A DNA stretch of 64,000 nucleotides from Lepidostoma basale (taxonomy: Eukaryota > Arthropoda > Insecta > Trichoptera > Lepidostomatidae). The stretch's first letter is position 1. Each line of letters opens with the position of its first letter. The notes below the pieces were generated by a model, which made no database searches, was not told where the DNA came from, and was given only the letters and a program-made list of their open reading frames with translations. Below are positions 34,851 to 44,624 of the stretch, piece after piece. Where the stretch lies: contig JAHDVF020000889.1 of NCBI GenBank assembly GCA_022606425.2, positions 62,001 through 126,000 on the forward strand, given 5' to 3'. The translations under genes and the position numbers were made by a program.

Positions 34851-35445
34851 CTTACTTTTTTTTTAAAATTATTTATTTAAAATTTTCGCTTTACAAACAT
34901 ATTGAAATAAGGACAGCAAAAAATATCTTAATAATATTACATTTTTGACAAATATTAAAAATAATTTACAATTACATTAATTTACATTTTAATTAAAAAC
35001 AATTAAAATAATTTACAAAAACCAATTTAAAAAAATATTTTTACTAAAACTAATTTGTCTTGCACAGCTCCAAATGTGTTTGATTTGCCAAAGTTCTTTT
35101 AAATCAATAATTTTTACTGGTTTACTAGTTTACTTTTAACACTTAACTCCTTTTTTTATAAATCCCATAGAGATTTGATCTTTAGAATTGTAAACTCTAT
35201 TTTTTATAAATCTGAAAATGCCATCATTGGATGGTGATACAGCTATAGATAAACTCAAAGATGAAATCTGTTAGTGCTTTCTAAATCAATTTTATTAAAA
35301 ATTATTGATACGCATATTTTTCAAGATGTATCAAAAAAATTAAAGGTAGGCCTGTCAAGTTATAATTAATCAATTAGTTTAATGAATATTTTATGATTTT
35401 ATAAGCACGGTTTACGGCAAAATCACAACTATCGATATTTTTTTA
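34851..35445. other. No gene recognised
   Basis: AT-rich spacer. Confidence 0.35.
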
Positions 35446-35449
35446 AAAC

Positions 35450-36075
35450 TAAGACGTACTCGTATGTGTGGTAGAACGATATATGACAGAATTTCAAATG
35501 CTGATATAAGAAAGGAATGTAGAGCGGAAGAAGGTATTATGGACAAAATTATGAAATAATTAAATAAAACGATGTTTTTTAACTACTTCCACTTTTGTCT
35601 TTATTTAGACAGCGACCGGTTTCGCCAGGCTCGCTGGCATCGACAGACTCTGTCGATGCCAGCGAGCCTGGCGAAACCGGTGTCAAATAAAGAGTGGAAG
35701 TAGTGTTTTATTTAAAATGAACTTCCATCAAGAGATTTCAGTAAAATCATTTGATTATCTTAAAATTATGAAAGGATCGCTGCGTTGGTTCGGACATATG
35801 GAACGCATGGATGGAGAAAGAATGGTTAAGAAAGTATACGTTAATGATGTAAATGGGGTACAAAGTCGAGGCAGACTGAGGAAAACATGGCATGACCAAA
35901 TTAATCAAATTTTAAAGGTTGGTCATGTTAGAAGTCGGAGGAATCGACGTGCGTGTATGACTCGTTGTATGAATGTGGAGGAAGCTAGAGAGGTTTGCCA
36001 GGATAGAGTAGTGTAGCGGTCCATTCTCTCTGCCTACCCCTGCGGGGAAACGGCGTGATGGTTTGTTTGTTTAAT
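35450..36075 (+). pseudogene. RT-A copy split by an HHR1 insertion
   Basis: The left piece (35450-35556) encodes RMCGRTIYDRISNADIRKEC and EEGIMDKIMK. The right piece (35762-36075) resumes with KIMKGSLRWFGHMERMDGER, VQSRGRLRKTWHDQINQI and KVGHVRSRRNRRACMTRCMN up to the stop and GGTTTGTTTGTTT tail. The 205 bp between them is the HHR1 element. Confidence 0.75.
35557..35761. mobile_element. HHR1 double-arm insertion with 12 bp target duplication
   Basis: Exactly bounded by the duplicated target AAAATTATGAAA (35545-35556 and 35762-35773) within the RT-A copy. The two arms run head to head. Minus core 35614-35646: CTGTCGA, T, GCCAG-CGAGC-CTGGC, GAAAC, CG, GTC. Plus core 35650-35684: the same, with a short deletion before GTC. 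Stem II is a perfect 5 bp hairpin in both. The A6 position of the core is U in this family. The outer end AATTAAATAAAACGATGTTT is shared with 36640 and 37520. Confidence 0.75.
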
Positions 36076-36158
36076 TGATTAGATTACTATAACTTCAACA
36101 AGTGGGTTGTAGCGATTCCATTGTGAACCACTGGCTTATCAGATCCCTTTTCTTGCAG

Positions 36159-36311
36159 AGGCACCACGCGTGCAAGGCCACTGTACGTGCACGACCCTCG
36201 CGCCTGCGTCTGGGTCCCTGCGTGTCCAGGCGGGTGTACCGCCCTCGTCTTTGCGGTGGCTGCGTCAGCCCTGATACCTGCTGCAAGCCTATGCGCTCCA
36301 CCACCCTCAAG
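36159..36311 (+). CDS. Ccn: CCN-family matricellular protein, penultimate coding exon (CT domain, first half)
   Basis: An internal exon of a secreted CCN/CTGF-like protein. CCN proteins bind integrins, heparan sulfate and growth factors in the extracellular matrix; the C-terminal CT domain is a cystine knot. The exon is 51 codons, phase 0 at both ends, with acceptor CCCTTTTCTTGCAG just before it and donor AAG|GTAACA after it. Its high GC contrasts with the AT-rich flanks. It encodes CT cysteines 1 to 6: HHACK, LGPC, RLCGGC and DTCC, followed by KPMRSTTLK. This reproduces the CCN pattern C..C..CGxC..CC.P..TTTL. It continues into 45622-45999, where I-E-M-N-C supplies the 'V-E-F-K-C' position. 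Upstream exons were not found. Slit, Norrin or mucin-type CT knots are less likely because of the CC-P-TTL spacing. Confidence 0.8.
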
Positions 36312-36404
36312 GTAACATTCACATTAATGACATGTCGTTGTTCGAAAAACCACACAGAAATGCCAAAAAACGATAGTATTTTTTTTTTCTAAAACATCTT
36401 ATTC

Positions 36405-36470
36405 TTCTTCTTCCTTATTGTAGACCTATGTGGACTGTTCTCCAGAGTGTTGCCCCTCCTGTGAGATTTG
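36405..36470 (-). repeat. RT-D 3' scrap
   Basis: TTCTTCTTCCTTATTGTAGA and TGGACTGTTCTCCAGAGTGT match the end of the RT-D copy at 21195-21270. Confidence 0.5.
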
Positions 36471-36822
36471 AATTCTACACAAAAAATAAAAATGTAAAAT
36501 AACTGAATTTAAGTATTGCTATTAAAGTTGTTTAAGAACATTCTGTTTTTAATGCAATGGACCAGTCTGTCGATGCCAGCGAGCCTGGCGAAACCGGTCG
36601 CTGTCTAAATAAAGACAAAAGTGGAAGTAGTTAAAAAACATCGTTTTATTTAATTATTATAATGCAATGGAAATTAAATTAATAACTGTTGACATATTTA
36701 TATACAATGTTTGAAAAATTTATATGTATATTTTTTATTTGTGAAAAATGAAAACAGTTTTAAAAAAACATCGTTTTATTTAGTTATTATTTAAACATAA
36801 AAATATTGTACTAAAGTTATTA
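36468..36822. repeat. Repeat copy 1 (lacks mariner, contains HHR1)
   Basis: This stretch is a paralogue of 37670-37848 plus 39143-39215. Shared blocks include TATTGCTATTAAAGTTGTTT, TAACTGTTGACATATTTATA and ATTGTACTAAAGTTATTAAT. Here the point matching the mariner insertion is uninterrupted (AAATGAAAACAGTTTTAAAA), while a 99-base HHR1 insertion splits AATGCAATGGA. Confidence 0.7.
36562..36660 (+). mobile_element. HHR1 single-arm insertion with 11 bp target duplication
   Basis: Flanked by AATGCAATGGA at 36551-36561 and 36661-36671; the paralogue at 37755 has that sequence once. The insertion begins at the first base of the ribozyme stem I (CCAGT) and contains the core 36567-36599 (CTGTCGA, T, GCCAG-CGAGC-CTGGC, GAAAC, CG, GTC). 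Stem I pairs as CAGT/GCTG. It ends in CATCGTTTTATTTAATTATT. It is a minimal unit: ribozyme at the 5' end plus about 60 bases. Confidence 0.7.
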
Positions 36823-36824
36823 AT

Positions 36825-37150
36825 GTCCTGGACCCTTAAACTCAATGTTATGAACCAATTGGAGGCCTTTGAGATGTGGATACACCGAAGGATGTTACGC
36901 ATCTCCTGGACTGACATGGAGAGATAGATTTCCAGCTGTCCTTCCATCATTTAGGAGGTCTTCCACGAGGACGAGTCCCATGAGACTGATTATGCAATGC
37001 AATATAGGGGAGTCTGGTGGTGTCCATTCTTTGAACATGACCGTACCAGTCCCTTTTTCGCTGTCTGCTCCATCTTATAATATCCTCAACCTCACACATC
37101 TCCCTAATTCTGGTGTTCCTCACACACTTGAAAATTTCTGGCAACATTTA
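36825..37150. pseudogene. RT-E scrap (+) abutting RT-D fragment (-)
   Basis: The plus strand 36825-36925 encodes WTLKLNVMNQLEAFEMWIHR and RMLRISWTDME. The minus strand 36920-37150 encodes RNTRIREMCEVEDIIRWSRQ, RKRDWYGHVQRMDTTRLPYI and ALHNQSHGTRPRGRPPK. The two meet at about 36920. Confidence 0.65.
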
Positions 37151-37499
37151 TAGTAAAAAATAAATGGCCTCGAACCGCGGTTGGCTACATTTGCAGCTTT
37201 ATTTGTTTTTTATTATAACAGTTTATCTTATAACATCTTGTAAAAAAATAGTAGTAAGAAATAAAAAGGTTTATTATAAACAATCATATAAGGTTTAGTA
37301 CCCCTCTATGTCTCGGCCATTAAAGTATACATTTATATATGAGCTGCAAATGTAACCAGCTGCAGTTCGATATAATTTATTTTTACTTCAAAAGTAGCCA
37401 ACCAGACAATGGTGGTTAAACAAAATTACTTACACCCACCCGAATTGAAGAACAAGAAGTTAAAATCATGTGTCCTTAACAACCAAACAAACATTAAAA

Positions 37500-37848
37500 T
37501 AATCAAATGATTTTACTGAAATCAAAATAAAACGATGTTTTTTAACTACTTCACACTTTTGTCTTTATTTCGACAGCTACCGGTTTCGCCAGGCTCGCTG
37601 GCATCGGCAAACTGGTGATAATGTTATAAAGTTACTCCTTTATATACACACAGACCAGGTGTGGTAAACATGATTCTATACAAAACATAAAAATGTAAAA
37701 TTAACTGAATTAAAATATTGCTATTAAAGTTGTTTAAGAGCATTCTGTTTTTAATGCAATGGAATTTAAATTAGTAACTGTTGACATATTTATAAACAAT
37801 GTTTGGAAATTTTATATTTATATTTTTTATTTGTGAAAAGTGAAAATA
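37500..37848. repeat. Repeat copy 2, left part, with HHR1 arm
   Basis: Begins with ATGATTTTACTGAAATCAAA and ATAAAACGATGTTTTTTAAC (HHR1 outer end). A minus-strand HHR1 core lies at 37578-37609: the GCCAG/CTGGC hairpin and GAAACCGGTA are kept, the 5' box is mutated and H17 is A. It then continues as the repeat interrupted by the mariner at 37848. Confidence 0.6.
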
Positions 37849-39142
37849 TTAGGTCCTTACATGTGAAATTGGCGTTTTGCCGTACTGGCATCTTTGATCT
37901 CAAATATCTTCTCTTTGGTTAGGAATTCCAAATTAAAATTTATACAGCTATTTACTCAAGTATTTGTGATTCGAAAATTATAATTCATTTGTTTTTTCCT
38001 CAATTGTTTTATTTTCTTTGCGTCACTAAGTTTACAAAATGGAAAACTTGAAATATCGCGTTATTTACGAGTACGAGTTCCACCGTGGCACCAGTGCTGC
38101 AGAAACGGCTCGAAGGATTAATGATGTGTATGGCGACGGTGCCGCAAAAGCAAAAGAAAACACAGTGCGTTTTTGGTTCCAACATTTTCGTTCTGGAAAT
38201 TTCGACCTGCAGAACAAGCCCCGTGGACGGCCGGAGACCAAAGTTGATAATGAAGAATTAAAGGCTATTGTGGAAGCGGATCCATCGCAAACCACGTCCG
38301 AGTTAGCTGCAGGCTGCGATGTTAGTGATAAAACTGTTTTAATCTACTTGAAGCAAATTGGGAAGGTGAAAAAGCTTGAAAGGTGGGTACCTCACGAATT
38401 GAGTGAAGCAAATCAACAAACGCGCGTTGACTGCTGCGTTGCATTACTCAACCGGCACAATAATGAAGGGATTTTGAATCGAATCATTACCTGTGATGAA
38501 AAGTGGATCCTGTATGATAATCGGAAGCGCTCATCGCAATGGCTGAACCTTGCCGAACCAGCCAAACCATGCCCCAAGCGAAAATTGACTCCAAAAAAGT
38601 TACTTGTGAGCGTTTGGTGGACTAGTGCTGGTGTCGTTCACTACAGCTTTCTTAAATCTGGCCAGACGATTACGGCAGATGTCTATTGTCAGCAACTGCA
38701 AACCATGATGGAAAAGCTAGCTGCTAAACAACCGAGGCTGGTTAATCGCTCTAGGCCACTGCTGCTTCATGATAACGCTAGACCACACACTGCACAACAG
38801 ACGGCTACCAAATTAGAAGAGCTACAATTGGAATATCTAAGACATCCACCGTACTCTCCGGACCTTGCCCCAACAGATTACTATTTTTTTCGAAATTTGG
38901 ATAACTTCTTTGCAAGGGAAAAAATTCAACTCCGATGGGGCAGTCCAAACCGACTTCAAAGATTTTATTGATTCCCGTCCGAATGGTTTTTTTAGTAAAG
39001 GGATCGATGAACTACCTATGAGATGGCAAAGTGCATAGATAGCAATGGTACATACTTTGATTAAATAAATATATTATATTTAAAAAAAATCAACTTTATG
39101 TTCCTCCCATACAAAACGCCAATTTCATATGTAAGGACCTAA
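37849..39142 (+). mobile_element. Complete mariner transposon (1,294 bp)
   Basis: 31-base terminal inverted repeats start TTAGGTCCTTACATGTGAAA (37849-37879) and end at 39142, with one mismatch between them. They are flanked by the TA target duplication (37847-37848 and 39143-39144). Length and single central ORF are standard for mariner. The paralogous empty site near 36765 confirms the boundaries. Confidence 0.9.
38039..39060 (+). pseudogene. Mariner transposase, frameshifted near the C-terminus
   Basis: Cut-and-paste DDE transposase that would bind the terminal repeats and excise the element. Residues 1-110 form the paired helix-turn-helix region. The catalytic domain shows ITCDEKWILYDN (first D), LLHDNARPHTA (second D) and PPYSPDLAPTDYYFF (third D) with 34 residues between the last two: a DD34D mariner. 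WVPHELSE, the linker motif, is intact. The first 300 codons are open. At about 38930 a one-base shift moves the frame, so the reading frame ends early at 38971 after IQLRWGSPNRLQRFY. The expected continuation (DFKDFIDSRPNGFFSKGID) is visible in another frame, with a second one-base loss near 39030. All three aspartates remain, but the C-terminus is lost, so the copy is probably inactive though young. The start is ATG 38039, about 190 bases from the left end, as usual. Confidence 0.9.
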
Positions 39143-39215
39143 TAGTTTTAAAAAAAAACATCGTTATATTTAGTTTTTATTTAAACATTAAAATATTGTA
39201 CTAAAGTTATTAATA
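39143..39215. repeat. Repeat copy 2, right part
   Basis: Continues copy 2 after the mariner: GTTTTAAAAAAAAACATCGT and ATTGTACTAAAGTTATTAAT match 36757-36822. Confidence 0.65.
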
Positions 39216-39639
39216 AAAAACTCTATTTTAAGAATATAAATACCATTAACAAATTATATTTTAAAACAGACTCTAAATATCTTATTATCAGACTCTAAAT
39301 ATACTATTTTAAATGGAAAGATTTAAAAAAAATGTATTAAAAAAAATTAACATGTGGTCACCATTCCCGCGCGACCTAACACGAGTTATACATGTTGTCA
39401 ATGTTATTACAGATACTTTGTACATACGTCATTGTGATCACACGATTATTTTAAGTGACGTATTATGAATAGGGCGACCGTACATTGTGATAACTTTTTG
39501 TTCAATTTTATCAAAGATCTACGTGGGTAGTTAAAATAAAAATAGAATACATTTATCTTATTTATTTCGTGTACTGATAAGCCCTATTTCACTTTTATGT
39601 TCTAAATGTAATAAAAGTATAGTAAAAAATAAATACTTT
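39216..39639. other. No gene recognised
   Basis: AT-rich intronic spacer. Confidence 0.35.
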
Positions 39640-39775
39640 TAAAATAAAAAAAACAATATATCTTTAGCTTAATTCCATTTGTCCTTCAGACTCTACCGGT
39701 TTTTGACAAATAACTCCTAAACCGGTCGAAAACAAAGAATAAGTGAAATAAAAATATATTGTTGGAGAGTATCAT
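39640..39775. mobile_element. Palindromic ribozyme-like repeat, decayed
   Basis: Opposed arms share AATATATCTTTAGC / its complement and each contains ACCGGT next to a decayed GAAA box (CTACCGGTTTTTGAC and TAAACCGGTCGAAAAC). The same family occurs at 53640-53760. Confidence 0.4.
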
Positions 39776-39844
39776 TGTTTCCATTAATTCAATGAATTTC
39801 AACTAAGAAATTTCCATAAACCACAATCATATTTTTACAGTATT

Positions 39845-40500
39845 ATATAATATTTAGATAATCCATTGTTTTGTCGAAAACACTGTGACATTTCAACATT
39901 ATAACTTGTTTAATTGAAACACTCTAATAATGTCACAATTGATTTAATTTCCTATGAACAGTTTATTTATTTATTCTTTATTTATTTATTTGGGGTAACA
40001 AACAGCGATTTCGGCGTGGATGTGACCACGATGTTACATGATATTATAACATATTACTTTTTTAATTTTTTATTTTCAGTACTCTTAGTATTTTAACTCT
40101 TAAACATTATGTATACCTCATTTTGTCTTAGTTTAACTTCAATCTCGTTTCACACTGCCATTTGTAAACTGTAAACTATTATTTTAAATTTGTGGTAGTA
40201 TGTAATTGGCCTTACTCTAATTATTCTAAATACTTTATTATATATATGTTATTGATATCGCTGTATGTTAACCTTAATAAATAAAATAAACAAATTAATA
40301 AAACACATAGAAACAATAAAATAAGTCCAATTACATGCTACGACAAATGTTGTTGATCATTGATAAAATTGTTGATTGTAACACCTGATGATGTTAACAT
40401 TGGTTAGCAAAACAGCTGTCGCTACAATTTCATTGAAATTAAATCAATTGTGTGTGATATTATTACAGTGTTTCATTTAATAATACAGTTAATAATAGTA
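39845..40500. mobile_element. HHR3 element, inverted arms
   Basis: The left arm (39845-39955; TAATTGAAACACTCTAATAA) and right arm (40425-40500; ATATTATTACAGTGTTTCAT) are inverted. The plus-strand ribozyme core lies at 40385-40420: CTGATGA, T, GTTAAC-ATTG-GTTAGC, AAAAC, AGCT, GTC. Stem II forms six pairs (one G-U). GAAA is changed to AAAA. Stem I can extend past an internal loop as TTGTA/TACAA. Confidence 0.65.
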
Positions 40501-40734
40501 TTATATTTCTTTGAGTCGCCCATACTCCATATTAATAATATTATTTTATACAATGTATTTCTTCTGGATCTTTTTTCATCTAGTAGCTTAAAACAACTGA
40601 ACTACATTGATCGTATTTAAAATGATGATAGAATTATATAAAAGCCAATATTTCCAGAGATATAAAATAAAACATATATTTCGTTCAGCGTTTAATTCTA
40701 ATTTCATTCTATAAATATAAAATAATTCACAGGT

Positions 40735-41090
40735 TACGGCTTCGCCAATGTGGAAAGAAAAGTAAACGGAAATGCCTTCTTAAAATTTCGATGAATTAAT
40801 GTAGAAGAATCTAAAAAGTTTAAACAAGATTTAATAGTTCCTGATCTATTCTCTCTGCCTACCCCAGTGGGAAAATGGCTTGATGCTTTTTGTTTGTTTG
40901 TAATATCTTCTTCTTATTCATATATTTCTTGAGAGGAATTGGTAACCTGCGATGTTAATTTCCAGCTGTTGATCCATCTTTTTGGTGGTCTGCTCGGGGT
41001 CGTCTGTTTTGCCTCCCACTCCTTACGACATTTTCGACCTTGCATATTTCCCTTATTATTTCATTCCACATTTTAAACTCTTAAATTAAA
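40735..41090. pseudogene. RT-A 3' end (+) and RT-D scrap (-)
   Basis: Plus strand 40735-40900 carries a decayed RT-A end (CTCTCTGCCTACCCCAGTGG, then GCTTGATGCTTTTTGTTTG). Minus strand 40905-41065 is an RT-D scrap (CAGCTGTTGATCCATCTTTT, GTGGTCTGCTCGGGGTCGTC). Confidence 0.5.
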
Positions 41091-41760
41091 TAATAATTTT
41101 ATGTATCACAATTGTATTTTAATTTACGCGACAGCTGTTTCGTCAACCTATGTTGACATCATCAGGTGTTACAATAATACATCAAATGTAAAATTTTCGT
41201 GATTTTTCGTACCTTAATGTGTATTTGTTCCTAGGTCCATTTGAATAATTTATTTTATATAATTTTTAGTATATAAAATAATATTTAGCATATAAAATAA
41301 TAATACTGCCTTCAATTTTTGTCACCTTTCTTAATAATGTAATCTACTCGTACTTCGTGTTATTGTTTATCGTTTTTAATTTATTATGTTTCATCATTTT
41401 TGACTCAATATGTGTAATTGTTCCTTCTAATTACTGTTTTATTATTATTATTATTATTTTATTTTTATATTTTCCACTTTTAATATTTTCACGTATAGTA
41501 ACTAACTGTTCTTTTAATAAAAATATTTAGGTACCTAACTCAACTTCAACAAGAACATCAAAATTATATCTAAGAAATTATTCAAATTGACATAGGAACA
41601 AATACACATAAAGGTTCGAAAAAATCACGAAAATTTTACAGTTGATGTATTATTGTAACACCTGATGATGTCAACATAGGTTAACGAAACAGCTGTCGCG
41701 TAAATTAAAATACAACTGTGATACATAAAACACAGTTATTTAATTTAACAGTTTAAAATG
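41069..41760. mobile_element. HHR3 inverted-repeat element with two near-intact ribozymes
   Basis: Arms of about 200 bases (41069-41268 and 41560-41760) are inverted and similar along their whole length. Minus core 41130-41165: CTGATGA, T, GTCAAC-ATAG-GTTGAC (perfect 6 bp stem II), GAAAC, AGCT, GTC: full consensus. Plus core 41662-41697 differs by one base in stem II (GTTAAC). The central 290 bases are AT-rich and non-coding. It lies in the CCN intron. Confidence 0.75.
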
Positions 41761-41814
41761 TTAAAATGGACTATTTAATTGCACATTTTGTCACATCTTC
41801 CAGATATGTAATGT

Positions 41815-42235
41815 ATGTTCGTCTTCTTCTTCTTCTTCTTCTTCCTCAGCCTATTCCCGTCCACTCCTGGACAAAGGCCTCCTCCATTCGCTTCCATGTC
41901 ACTCTGTCCTGTGCAGACTACATCCAGATTATTCCGACGTGTCTGTCCAGATCATTCTTGTCATTCTCCAAGTCAGCAGTATTCTTATCCACTTTTTATC
42001 TGAGCTTCTGGCTACCTGACCTGCCCATTGCCATTTTAGAGTCGCCATCCGGTGGATGATGTCAGTGACCTTTGTTTTTTCTCTCAACGTATCGTTTCTG
42101 ACTCTGTCTCTTAGGCTTATTCCTAACATGGCTCATTCCATGGCTCTTTGGGTCACTCGTAGTTTCTTGGCACTTTGTTTGGACAATATAACAGTTTCAA
42201 GACCATAAGTACCAACCAAAAGTATGTTCGTATCG
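41815..42235 (-). pseudogene. RT-C C-terminal fragment
   Basis: The minus strand encodes MLGISLRDRVRNDTLREKTK, VTDIIHRMATLKWQWAGQVA and RSSDKKWIRILLTWR, then slips. Upstream residues (VLLVGTYGLETVILSKQSAK-like) are visible before the Met. Confidence 0.7.
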
Positions 42236-42239
42236 TGAT

Positions 42240-42610
42240 AATCTTCTTCTTCTTCTTCTTCTTTTAATAGATCTGACGATCTGTGACACAGAAATCATAT
42301 CTCGTCGGATGATGAGAATCAGCTGTCCCTCCATCTCTTAGGCGGTCTTCCAGGTGGGCGGTGTCCGGAAAGGATTTCATAAGCGGCTGTATATGCGAGT
42401 CTGTCACCATTCATTCGGGCTACATGGTCCCTCCAGTATCTTCTTCTGGATCTACTCCACTGAACGATATCCTCTATTTCGCAGGTTTTTCTTATGTCTG
42501 CATTGCGGACACGATCTCGGAGGGTTTTTTCAGTAATTGATCTCAGGACCTTCATCTCTGATGTTCTCAGTAGTCCCATGGTTCGCACAGTGTCAGCCAG
42601 CGTTATAATA
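42240..42610 (-). pseudogene. RT-D C-terminal fragment
   Basis: The minus strand encodes RTSEMKVLRSITEKTLRDRV, RNADIRKTCEIEDIVQWSRS, RRRYWRDHVARMNGDRLAYT and HRPPGRPPKRW. It is well preserved and closely related to 49725-50035. Confidence 0.7.
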
Positions 42611-43012
42611 ATTATTATAATATTTAATCTTAAATATTGGGGCATTATGCAGTGCATGTAACTGTTTTTATCTTTCGCCACTAGACTCCGACAATAATCT
42701 CTGAATTAATCGCTAATAACACTGCGCATATTGTCAGCCATCTGAGAGGTCGCATTTCCGCTGCGCTGAACCGCTTTCATCTTCCTTCACTTCACTACAC
42801 TTCGCTGCCTCTTTAAGGTCCATTTATGTCACGTGATAGCATAAGGGAAATCTATTTATATATCACAGTACGTCGCTGTACAACATAACTGTTCTCTTGA
42901 GACCGGTAATTGTTTGGATTAAAATAAATTATTCTCCACCAAATTCATGGTTAAATCCTAACTACTCATCGCGCATAGGCGCACCGGTATCCCGGTACAG
43001 TGTGATGTTAAT
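42611..43012. other. No gene recognised
   Basis: Intronic spacer. A block rich in CACTTC/CTTC (42780-42830) is low complexity. Confidence 0.35.
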
Positions 43013-43526
43013 TATATAGGGTGTTTTTTTTAGAGGTATACAATACGAGTACATATTCAAATAAAAAAAACACATTAAAATAATGTGAATGTCTATGATA
43101 TTAGCTTTATTTATTAGATAATTTTATGCCATTATTGTTGAAATATAATTTCGGGCATATGAGCGCCACGGCTAGCTCGAACGAAGCGCAATTGTGAAAT
43201 CCAATTTGCGACAATTGTCGTCTTTGTGAATGCGTTATATCCACTACAGTGTACGTGGTGCGAAAACGATCTATGGTCTTCTTCTACTTGCTCGGATGGA
43301 TGATTATGTCGACCGTAAAATGGACGTAGTGCACGATATGTTTGGCGGACCGAACCGTGATTTTCAAAATAAATTTGCACAATTTTCAAGCGCTGTTCTG
43401 ACGTCAGTCTATTTATGGTAAAATGCCAAAACGTACTGACTACCAATCAACTGTCAACTGTCAAATTGACAGTCTGTTGAAACAATGTTGCCAGTTTAAA
43501 AACCAAAACTCTAAAAAAAACTATAT
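43013..43526 (-). mobile_element. Internally deleted Tc3/IS630-like transposon
   Basis: Ends ATATAGGGTGTTTTTTTTAG (left) and CTCTAAAAAAAACTATAT (right) form imperfect inverted termini. The minus strand (43132-43446) encodes an N-terminal helix-turn-helix (LTSEQRLKIVQIYFENHGSV, RQTYRALRPFYGRHNHPSEQ). It jumps directly to a transposase C-terminus (ANWISQLRFVRASRGAHMPE, IIFQQ). The DDE domain is missing, so this is a non-autonomous deletion derivative. Confidence 0.65.
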
Positions 43527-43679
43527 ATTTAAACTATAATATATTGGTTGTGTAATTATTAGTATTATTAAAATTTATTTGCATTTTTTTTTTAAACTAC
43601 CACTTGTATAGAAATATTAAAACGGTGGTATCAATGAAAGCAAAAATTGCGATTCAAAATGGAGTTTGAGTACCAACCC

Positions 43680-44380
43680 TGATCAATCAATCAATCAAAT
43701 CAATCAATCAAATCAGTTTATTAACTCGATAGACATTACAAACAGGAAAATGTTTAAGGCATCTATTAGGTACAGGTAAAATATCATAAAAATACAACAA
43801 AGTACCAGGAACGCATTAGAGATGGTTCGACATTAGGAAGACAAGATACTTTCTAAAGTCAATAGTATTTGCCCCCTGAACGTACTTTCACTAACATGAA
43901 AGACGTCGATCTCCGAGGAGACCGCATTCAGCAGACGCAGACTGATGTAGGGAAGTGAAGCGTGGGATTAGTAGAAGAAGAAAGAGAGCAGAATAAATGT
44001 GGTAGAGATGTAATCCCTAAGACGAATGTGTTGTAAAACGATGTACGACAGAATTTCAAATGCTGATATAAATAAGTGGTAAGGAAGAAAGTATTATGAA
44101 CAAAATTATGAAAGTGTCACTGCGTTTGTTTGGACATATGGAACGCTGAGATGAAGGAATAATGGATAACGGAGTCGTGGGAGATCGAAGAAAACTTGAC
44201 ATGACCAGATTGATCAAATTTTAGAGGTCGGCCATGCTAGAACTCTGATGAATCGACGTGCGTGTATGAGTCGTTGAATTAATGTAGAGGAAGTTAGAGA
44301 TGCGTGTCAGGATCGAGTACGGCGGTGGTCCATTCTCACTGCCTATCCCTTAAGAGAAACGGCGTGATGGTTTGTTCTTG
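43680..44380. pseudogene. LINE-G 3' end (-) next to RT-A copy (+)
   Basis: 43680-43935 is a minus-strand LINE-G end beginning with TTTGATTTGATT-type repeats (seen here as ATCAATCAAATCAATCAATC) and containing the complement of SLLNAVSSEIDVFHVSE. 43936-44380 is a decayed plus-strand RT-A copy (CGTGCGTGTATGAGTCGTTG, AGAAACGGCGTGATGGTTTG). Confidence 0.6.
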
Positions 44381-44624
44381 TGTTGTTGTCATTGTTAAAA
44401 CAGTGGATATATATGATTTTTGAAAAAAATAACCTGCTATGAATCCTGTATCCCAATTCACATATGTTTTATTGTTATTATAACTTGTTCAAAATCGGTG
44501 TTGTCCAGTTTATTATTTCGTTTACGGGAATGAAATATTAAAGCCCTTTTTCTACTTACCTGTACAATTTATCGTTCCAATTGCCTACTGGAACGCCCTC
44601 CTTTATCTTACATCTAACCGTTAT

